Assembly: GCA_001414485.1 (NCBI GenBank)
Contig: LLEY01000015.1
Location: forward strand, 248,001 to 312,000
DNA from: Calycina herbarum
Taxonomy: Eukaryota; Ascomycota; Leotiomycetes; Helotiales; Pezizellaceae
DNA: 64,000 nt
Direction of reading: 5' to 3'
Both the position numbers and the translations under genes were made by a program. This document shows positions 57,418-64,000 of this stretch, in pieces. Every line of letters starts with the position of its first letter. Position 1 is the stretch's first letter. The notes below the pieces were generated by a model. It had not been told where the DNA came from. It ran no database searches and was given only the letters and a program-made list of their open reading frames with translations.

Positions 57418-57902
57418 TTATGGATATTGGATACGGAGCCACCTAATTGCAACTTCCGAGCTGCCCTCCATCGGGATACCTGGGACGATTTCGTCATCCT
57501 TCTGCCAGGCAGGTATGCATATTTCACTCCACCACATTAGTTGTGGGCCTGATGCCTCGACAGGGAACTTGAGAACAACGTAGTGTTTGTGGCGCGGACG
57601 AGGATTTGCAGCGATAAATTTGGGAATAGATTTGCACAAGAGCTTGTGGTACGTGTAGTCTTCCTTTTGGCATGATGTGGAGCAATAATAGGTTGACTTG
57701 CAAGCCGAGCATCTAAGGAGAGCGCGATTGTCAGACGTAGTTTGGTTGTTGCAAAGAGCGCAATAGTGTTTATCCTATCAGGCCAATATATGTTAGCTTC
57801 CAAAAGAAGAGAGATGTTGTGTTTGGTTCATCGGATTAAATAAAAACTCACTGGGTGGTATTTCGGGATGTCCCCAACGACTTGCGCCTCTCGGGTAGAC
57901 AT
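57418..57902 (-). CDS. Short MYND zinc-finger protein, possibly truncated
   Basis: Exon 1 is 57902-57852 (MSTREAQVVGDIPKYHP) and exon 2 is 57774-57418, with a GT-AG intron, giving 135 residues. The MYND finger follows the splice: HYCALCNNQTTSDN, RCSACKSTYYCSTSCQKEDY, HKLLC. All seven cysteines and the histidine of the C6-C2-H-C pattern are visible. MYND fingers mediate protein-protein contacts. After about 75 more residues the frame ends IRWLRIQYP at TAA, shorter than most fungal MYND proteins, and the next 300 bases lead to a transposon. The gene may be 3'-truncated. Confidence 0.75.
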
Positions 57903-59116
57903 TGCTCTGGCGACAGTTCAGGTCCTGTTTTGTGCGAGTCTGCTATGTAAAGACGAAAGGTCAGTAAAAAACAGTTCGCCACAGTTTGGATAAAGGTCTT
58001 GGTCGCGAAGGTGAATAGTTGCAATGAGAAAACATTGTCTTTACCAGTATGTAAGGTAGTCGAACGTTTGTCGCAGGCGATACTGCAAGACCAAATTGCA
58101 ATTGAGCTGTACTCAGTCGCATTCAGTAGATAGAAAATAACTTGTTGACAGAGTGGGTTGTAGAGGTAAAGGAGGATGAGGCTCGAAAACCGAGACTCGA
58201 GAGCTTAAATAGTAATTAAGCGAGGCTCTGCCAAGCCAAAATCATATCAAGCAAGGTGAATTTCTTGAGTGGGACTCAGCTTTGCGCCCTAGACTGAAGT
58301 ATTAAGACTGGAGTATTACTCTATCTAGTTGAGAAGTTGTCTCAACTGTGGTAATTTGCCAACCAAAGCTTGGTAAACTGAACTATTTCTATAGAGTTTA
58401 GAGTAAACCCACTTCACATTGCTTAATAATCTAAATGCTTCCATCTAAACTCTGTAGCTGTAATTTTATTCTTTTAGAAGGGTTGGATATTACTAATCTT
58501 AGAGAGATATTACCTAGAAACACGTTATCGAATTATGCTAAAAGGGGTGTACCAATTCTTCTGAGATGATAATAAATGTGAGGAGAACGATACCAAGAGT
58601 ACAAAGATTTTGCAATGATTCATCTTCATTTTTGACATATAGTCTTCAAGAGAAACCGCTCTGAATGAAAGAGGAAATTTGCCAAGCTTTATCTACTTTG
58701 CGCATCATTTCTTCAAAACACTCGTTTCAATCAAACCAAGTTCTGTCCATCTAGATCTCAAGAGTCTGAGACTTGAGTGACAGACCATATGAAACACCAT
58801 ATTTTCTATTACGACTGATTGTAAGCTTTCCGGCAGCACCCTTCTATTCGATGACAATTTTCCAAGTCTTTTCCGGCGCTTTTGGTACTTTTCTCAACCA
58901 AGGGCTTCTTCAGAAGACTGAGAGAGTTGTTTGTATGAGGTGTCCCCGCTGAATGGTCCTTCGATGGACAAAGTTTCCCTCAACCTCCCGAAGCATTAGA
59001 CTTTGCCATAAAATGCTATTAGTCTTAGTGAATAGGCTCTTGACCGTCACAAACTAAATATATGTATCCCTAAATCCCGAAAGACGGAAACAAAAATTGA
59101 CTGACAAAATATTTCA
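57903..59116. other. Intergenic between MYND gene and HGH1
   Basis: This is upstream of the MYND gene and downstream of HGH1 (both on the minus strand). No feature is supported. Confidence 0.4.
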
Positions 59117-60522
59117 TTATACTTCTACTACATCGTCGTCGTCATCGTCATCTTCATCCTCAGCAGCATCCTGACTTGCCCAACTGCCCGCAGAACTTGA
59201 GCCAAACGGTTTGGGCGACGACCCAAACGGTTTCGAAGAACCAAAAGGTTTTGGAACCCCACTCGTCGTTTTACGCGTCAGAGCCTGCATACCCTCACCA
59301 ACCACTTCTCCCTCCTCATCTCGCATCAAGACCTGGACAAGTCTTTCACATGCCTCCCTCATCCCATCATGGTCAACCCTCAAATGCGTTTCGCGGAGAA
59401 TTGGATACACCTTTATACTTCGCATTGTATCCCGACCTTCTCTCGTTGTTGTTAACAGCATCAAAGTCTCGATATGTGTTTGTATAACAGTAGGATCCGA
59501 ATCTCGCACCTTGTCTGGGGGAAGAAGTTGTAAATCTGGAAGCATGGACATTGTATCTTCCTCGTCATATTCTTCATTTCCGGTAATTGGCAAGAGTAAA
59601 TATGGTAGGATATTAATCTCTTCTTCTGAGAGAAATGAAGGATGTGAATCAATTTCGAATGCAACATTTTTGATCGTACTGGCCACCCCTTTCCTCCTTA
59701 TACCCGATTTGTGTTCGGTAAAAACGGTAATTTTCGTCAGAGGTACGACTTTGTCATAATCCTGTGGAGTGAGAAAGTATTTCCGACCTTCCTTATGCTT
59801 TGCTAAATCTGCGAAGAAATATGCGAGGTAATCGTAATCGGCATCCTTATTATATGTCCCATCTGCACCCTTGACGAACAAATCCAAAAGTTGGTCAATC
59901 ACCTTATTGCTCGACTTTAGTTCTTCGGGAGATGGTTGTTCGTGTGCGAGGATAGATTTCAGTTCGTCCCATTTTGCTAGATTTGCAAGTAGCATTGCAA
60001 TAAGGTTCGCATTTGGTTCGGCCGGGTTCTGGCAGAGTCAAGAAGTCAGCAAAGGACCTCGAAATGGAAAACGGGGGGACTGACATACTGTCACGCGGGA
60101 TAGTAAAGTTGACATGAACTCTTTATCTGCGGCGAGAAACCCCAGGACCTCCCGGTCCGTGGAGAGGTTTATAAGCATCGTGAGCGCATCTTTGGCGATT
60201 TGCTAGAGGCAACATTAGTCCTTATTCCCAAAAGCTTTCCAGGCTGTCACACTTTATAATCTCGCACTAATAATTTGAGGTCCTTGACGGGAAGAAGCTG
60301 ATTCGACTTGAAAATGGCAGGCTGCGAAAGGGAGTAAGGAACGAGATTTTCCACAGCTGAGGCGCAAATCAGTATGTTTTCTTGGAGGGGTAATTTGGGA
60401 ACTCACCAAGCTGGCGAACTTGTGTGTTACCGTGGGATATGAAATCCACCAACTATTCATTTGTAAGCTTCATGGCAGAATCATTAAGAAATAATATTTA
60501 CCTGTTCTAAATCGGTCGGCAT
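59117..60522 (-). CDS. HGH1: Hgh1-family eEF2 folding chaperone
   Basis: The five exons are 60522-60502, 60452-60407, 60356-60253, 60202-60089 and 60028-59117. Phases join exactly to 398 residues. The N-terminal helical repeats include LVDFISHGNTQVRQL, AVENLVPYSL and QIAKDALTMLINLSTDREVL (armadillo-like). The middle has NLIAMLLANLAKWDELKSIL and the DUF383 block LAYFFADLAKHKEGRKYFL. DUF384 follows (SIKVYPILRETHLRVDHDGM). In yeast Hgh1 helps fold elongation factor 2 in the cytosol. The tail is unusual: three KPFGSS repeats (PKPFGSS, SKPFGSS, PKPFGSS) then an Asp/Glu-only stretch ending VVEV. Confidence 0.92.
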
Positions 60523-60775
60523 CGTGAAATATTTGTTGTGTTGCAGATGGGAAAGCAAGATATTATTTTGCCTTCATCTCCAGCTTGTCAAGAATTTTGG
60601 CGGGGTTTACAAAAGGGGATTAGTGGGGTGGCAGAATGAATCCTCACCGCCCTCCGTCATATAAATCTGTCAAATTCTCAAATATGGCATTTCTTTGCGT
60701 GTAGTCCATGAATACAGTAACAATTTTCACCACAAAGTTACTAGAGTATTGTTCTTGACAATCGGACGAAAGCTG
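60523..60775. other. HGH1 upstream region
   Basis: This is the upstream region of HGH1. No other feature was seen. Confidence 0.4.
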
Positions 60776-60942
60776 AGTAAATTTGATACTTCATTTACAA
60801 GAAGTGACTAAATCTAATACTTACATGTTAAGGGGTAAGTAAGTTTAATACTTACTTTGAGAAGCAAGTAAATCTAATACTTTTTAAGAGTGAGTAAACC
60901 TAATACTATCTTTCTAAACGCAAGTAAGTCTAACACTTACTT
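60776..60942. repeat. Minisatellite-like array, AAGTAARTCTAATACTTAC unit
   Basis: Six units of 22-36 bases share the core AGTAARTYTAATACTT. They begin near 60,776, 60,803, 60,838, 60,867, 60,889 and 60,921. The spacers vary. The units also contain GTAAGT, recalling but not matching the GTAAGC array at 2.8-4.7 kb. Confidence 0.65.
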
Positions 60943-61081
60943 CTAGTGTTGGGTTGGGCGAAGACTTTCTTAACTATGAAATTAATAACTTTCTACAATC
61001 AATTTAAACACCCCAGACCTCCTCGCATGTTTTTGTAATTCAAGTGCACAATAAAAGGAGCTGAACGAATATCAGCTATTT

Positions 61082-61310
61082 GATTTCCTCGCGATGAACC
61101 GCAAAAGCAGTAAATACCTCAGGGTTGTACCTCCATAGCTCTCGTTCCAATTTTCTCGGGGCAAATTCGTGTAATTATTCTAAAGGTTTAGAACAATTTA
61201 CAATATTAACCCAGGTGTTTTAGAACAACTAACTTCCAACTCTTCAAATATCCTAAACTATTTACTGAGTTTGAGGCGCTATTTCACTACCACGTTTGTT
61301 CTCCACAGCG
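61082..61310. repeat. Dispersed small repeat, copy 3 (GTAGTAAATAC family)
   Basis: The left side reads CGCGATGAACCGCAAAAGCA then GTAAATACCTCAGGGTTGTA, collinear with 47,552 onward. Interior matches include TTCTAAAGGTTTAGAACAAT and TATCCTAAACTATTTACTGA. The right end, TATTTCACTACCACGTTT, is a mutated inverted partner. Confidence 0.5.
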
Positions 61311-61368
61311 CAATTTCCAACCTTTTCTTTCCCCTGAATCTAAAGAAACGAATCCATCAACCGCCCCA

Positions 61369-62142
61369 TCACTCATTAACCCACTTAGTAGTAACATCAA
61401 CCTCCTCCCTCTTCGGCCTCAAAACATTCCCCTTGAACTTCTTATCCTCCCACCCAACCGCAACCCCACAAAGAACCTCCATTCGCTCATCAATCCCCAA
61501 CTCCCTCCTCACAATCTCCGGATAGCCCGCAATACTAACAGCAATACAACTCTGCAACCCCCTCTCCGCAAGCCCCAAAACAAAAGTCTGCAAAAACATC
61601 CCAACACTCAAACTGTCCGCTGCCCCAAGACTTTTATCCATACAAACCACAATCCCCACCGGCGCATCAAAAAACTCATAATTCTTAAGCACAGCCTTCT
61701 TCCTGCCCTCCAAATCATCTCTCGCTAATCCCCATCCTGGGGGTCCGTAAACTTGTTTCCCGAGATCGCTGCGGTAGTGTTTAAACTCCGCAGGAAGTTC
61801 AGGGATTTTAGGATCTTCCTTGGAAGCGACGGAGACGAGGGCCTTTGTGAGACGAGTGAGTCCCGCACCTGTTGTGACGGTTAGACGCCAGGGTTGGATG
61901 TTGGAGTTTGAGGGACTGTGTTGGGCTAGGGCGAGGGCTGAACGGATGAGGTCTAAGGATGGGACTGGAGTTTTGAGGAATTTTCGGGTGGAGTGACGGG
62001 TGAGGATCCAGTGCTCGAGTGATTGTGTTTGGTCTTTTGCTGGGGAGGTATTTGGGTAGAGGGAGAGGGAGGCGGTGATGGGGGGAGTGGTATCTGATGC
62101 GTGGGTTTGTTGCATTGTTAAAGTGGTGGTGGTATTCTCCAT
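61369..62142 (-). CDS. Nitroreductase-family flavoprotein
   Basis: This is an intronless gene of 257 residues. The frame is open to an ATG at 62274, but a TATA-like box at 62,295-62,305 places transcription start near 62,270, so the ATG at 62142 (MENTTTTLTMQ) is preferred. Family marks are HWILTRHSTRKFLKTPV, ALALAQHSPSNSNIQPWRLT (the FMN-contact SxxNxQPW box) and the C-terminal half LSVGMFLQTFVLGLAERGLQ then GIDERMEVLCGVAVGWED. These enzymes bind FMN and use NAD(P)H to reduce nitro compounds, quinones or other acceptors. The substrate is unknown. Confidence 0.88.
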   Translation of the reverse strand: MENTTTTLTMQQTHASDTTPPITASLSLYPNTSPAKDQTQSLEHWILTRHSTRKFLKTPVPSLDLIRSALALAQHSPSNSNIQPWRLTVTTGAGLTRLTKALVSVASKEDPKIPELPAEFKHYRSDLGKQVYGPPGWGLARDDLEGRKKAVLKNYEFFDAPVGIVVCMDKSLGAADSLSVGMFLQTFVLGLAERGLQSCIAVSIAGYPEIVRRELGIDERMEVLCGVAVGWEDKKFKGNVLRPKREEVDVTTKWVNE

Positions 62143-62294
62143 TGTTCTAAAAGCTTTGGAGAATGGACTTGGTAAATTGGTTTTCTTGTTGACTTTCGAC
62201 TTCTCGTTCTTTTGATTTACATGATAGTGTGCTCGTTTGCTCAATGCTTTATTTTGATGAAGACAATGAGCCAACTCCTCTCCGTCTCCTCGAT

Positions 62295-62305
62295 CCTTTA
62301 TATAC
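62295..62305 (-). promoter_or_regulatory. TATA-like box of the nitroreductase gene
   Basis: The minus strand reads GTATATAAAGG, 153-163 bases upstream of the preferred ATG (62142) and about 21-31 bases upstream of the longer-frame ATG at 62274. This makes the longer start unlikely. Confidence 0.45.
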
Positions 62306-63210
62306 GCTTCCCCCTAGCTTGTGCCTCACGACATCAATCAGTACGGGTATGAAAAGTATATTGAATCAAGAAGTTTAGTGCACACCATCAAGCATCGGCC
62401 GCTCGCTAAAGAATCCCGAAGGTTTATTGCCTCGTTGCACAACATATCGCATCGCTAAAACGACCGATGTCCGATTCAAGCTTTTCCGCCCTACTTCCAG
62501 GTGCCTATCCACGGAATTTCGGTCTCTAAGAGGCCGTTTTTAGAAATTTAAGGGATCAAACGTTGTATCGTAGATAACTTTTACCGTCATCATGTTGCTG
62601 TGGCTTCGAAGCCCGAGAGCCAGAAAGTCTTCCGCGTGGATGATAGAGCCCGAGGCCAAGGAGACATGACGAGACCGTTGAAAGGGGTTACCCTAGGAAC
62701 AACTCCAAATTAGCACCAATATGAATTCAAGGCGGAGAGATTAAAAACGCCCTCCACATCAGAAGCCTTGCCCTCATCGCCAATTTGAAAGGAAATAATA
62801 TAACGAGAAAGTAATTCAATGAAGAAGCCAATAACTTAGATGCAGGTTGATTACCAACATCAAATTGAGGGGGTTGGGAATACTTCACGCTGTGTAATGA
62901 GAGAGTATGCGGGCTCTGGAGACGGATAATAAAAGCAGCAGTGAACAGCTCCGATATATTTACTGCCGCTTTTGCTGCCAAGTATGTATAGGCTATAGTG
63001 AGGGAAAAAGAAGTAGCCATGTAATGATACGAATCGAGTAACGTTTGACTATCCAGGAAAGTCGCGACTGCTCATTATGATTCAAAATGTTTGTATTTTG
63101 TCTTGTACTGAAAAGTAGGTTGCTTTGGTATGATGATATCAGGTCTCTGCGACTAGGGCCGTCCCCCTGATTGCCGAGTTTTGAGATTGGAAAAGATCAG
63201 AATGATACTG
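62306..63210. other. Intergenic, no supportable gene
   Basis: This lies between the nitroreductase promoter and the 3' end of the Bre2-like gene. A 97-codon minus frame (63020-62727) has no motif. Confidence 0.4.
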
Positions 63211-64000
63211 TCATTCATCATCCTGAACCAACTCTTTGATCTCAGATCCCGAAAAGCCCCCACGAGCATCAGGAACCGAAATGCCAGCCGATGCTCTCAA
63301 AACGCCAGTCGTAGCCCCCTTTCCACTAACGCCACCATCTTGTACCCAAAAATCGACCTCATCTACAATATCGTACACAATGTCTTCCGCGATTTGCTCA
63401 TCATATCGCTCCGCAACAGCTCTCAGCTCGTTCAGCTTTGGAATGGCAGTTTGACCAGTTCCAGTCATGTCGACATCCTCTTTATAATCTGGTGGTGGAT
63501 ACCAGAAGTTTGGTCCAAAATTAACCTCTGCAGCTCCGCCTCGGAAGACTGATACCGCTGGGTAATATCCAAGCATGCCATCATCAAGTCCTTCTCTCGC
63601 TCCAAGTTGTGCAGGCGGTGGTTTTGACGCCGGTGGGAGGAAAGCCAACAAGTCGGTAAAGGGTGTACCCATTAACTGTCCGTTTTTGTAAATTTTGATG
63701 TTGGAATGTGGAAGTGTTCGTAAGGAGGGTGATGGATGTGTTGGACCTGGTTTCTGACCCGAACCTCCAAGTCCACCTTGTGATGATATGACAGGAGAAG
63801 GATTCATCAGCTCCTCTAATTCCTTGACCGCATGATACTCGATGTACTCAAAATACAAATGTGTTTTGAATCGTATAGGTACCCGGTCACGGATAATATC
63901 TGCGGTCTCAATCCCTGGTGGTTCATCATCGGCCAAATCGACAGCTGGATTATAATGTCCCTCGACAACCTTGCGATGTAATGATTCTGAAGGCAGATTG
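63211..64000 (-). CDS. Bre2/Ash2-type COMPASS subunit, C-terminal part (5' end outside window)
   Basis: The open frame enters from the window's right edge and runs 262 residues to TGA at 63211. It begins NLPSESLHRKVVEGHYNPAV. The SPRY-domain pieces are IRFKTHLYFEYIEYH, SNIKIYKNGQLMGTPFTDLL, GYYPAVSVFRGGAAEVNFGP and NFWYPPPDYKEDVD. KNGxxxGxxF and YYPAVS…AxVNFGPNF are typical of Ash2L/Bre2. This subunit supports histone H3K4 methylation by the Set1 complex in the nucleus. The C-terminal extension after the SPRY domain (ELRAVAERYDEQIAEDIVYD) is acidic and may contact partners. Confidence 0.85.
   Translation of the reverse strand, partial: NLPSESLHRKVVEGHYNPAVDLADDEPPGIETADIIRDRVPIRFKTHLYFEYIEYHAVKELEELMNPSPVISSQGGLGGSGQKPGPTHPSPSLRTLPHSNIKIYKNGQLMGTPFTDLLAFLPPASKPPPAQLGAREGLDDGMLGYYPAVSVFRGGAAEVNFGPNFWYPPPDYKEDVDMTGTGQTAIPKLNELRAVAERYDEQIAEDIVYDIVDEVDFWVQDGGVSGKGATTGVLRASAGISVPDARGGFSGSEIKELVQDDE

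Noticed and set aside
61369..62274. Longer nitroreductase start at 62274
   Set aside because: The extra 44 residues are Lys/Asn/Ser-rich without domain content, and the ATG sits only ~21-31 bases from a TATA-like box.

Overview
This window comes from a filamentous ascomycete (Pezizomycotina). The genes have short GT-AG introns of about 45-75 bases. There is a HET-domain gene, a Zn2Cys6 regulator and a fungal NACHT-ankyrin gene, and the AT-rich repeats are saturated with C-to-T and G-to-A changes typical of repeat-induced point mutation (RIP). Several protein types fit Leotiomycetes, but I cannot fix the class from sequence alone.

Layout. 1-2.5 kb: 3' part of an anoctamin/Ist2-type membrane protein. 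2.8-4.7 kb: a degenerate GTAAGC-rich repeat array split by small inverted-repeat elements. 5.4-14.7 kb: housekeeping and secreted genes (Vps62-like, a telobox Myb protein, Gdt1, a CE1-type esterase). 15.5-20.0 kb: solo LTRs, a GRASP-type Golgi pseudogene and a dead pogo/Fot1 transposon. 20.3-33.6 kb: an accessory island with a HET gene, a broken NLR, an FAD oxidoreductase, a fructosamine-kinase-like gene, a Cys-rich fragment, a small protein kinase and a nuclease relic. 33.96-36.1 kb: a second pogo copy in the opposite orientation. 36.4-38 kb: a membrane-protein relic. 38-43.7 kb: a long stretch with no supportable gene, upstream of a Zn2Cys6 regulator. 47.95-57.1 kb: a third pogo copy of a different subfamily, split by a 7.28-kb RIP-mutated chromovirus-type LTR retrotransposon. 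57.4-64 kb: a short MYND-finger gene, HGH1, a nitroreductase and the 3' part of a Bre2/Ash2-type COMPASS subunit.

The most unusual object is the minus-strand NLR relic at 22.4-27.6 kb. It reads as a SesB-like alpha/beta-hydrolase, a NACHT ATPase, 11 ankyrin repeats and then a complete fructosamine/ketosamine-kinase domain. The ankyrins and the kinase N-lobe share one uninterrupted frame, and the kinase part keeps the same intron position as the intact kinase gene 5 kb away. The copy is dead: in-frame stops (two are Trp-to-stop, one inside the HGDLW catalytic motif) and frameshifts. An FAD oxidoreductase, the stand-alone kinase, a small protein kinase and a HET gene lie around it, and two inverted pogo copies bracket the block. 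It looks like an incompatibility or immune-type island in which a metabolic kinase became part of an NLR. That functional reading is inference.
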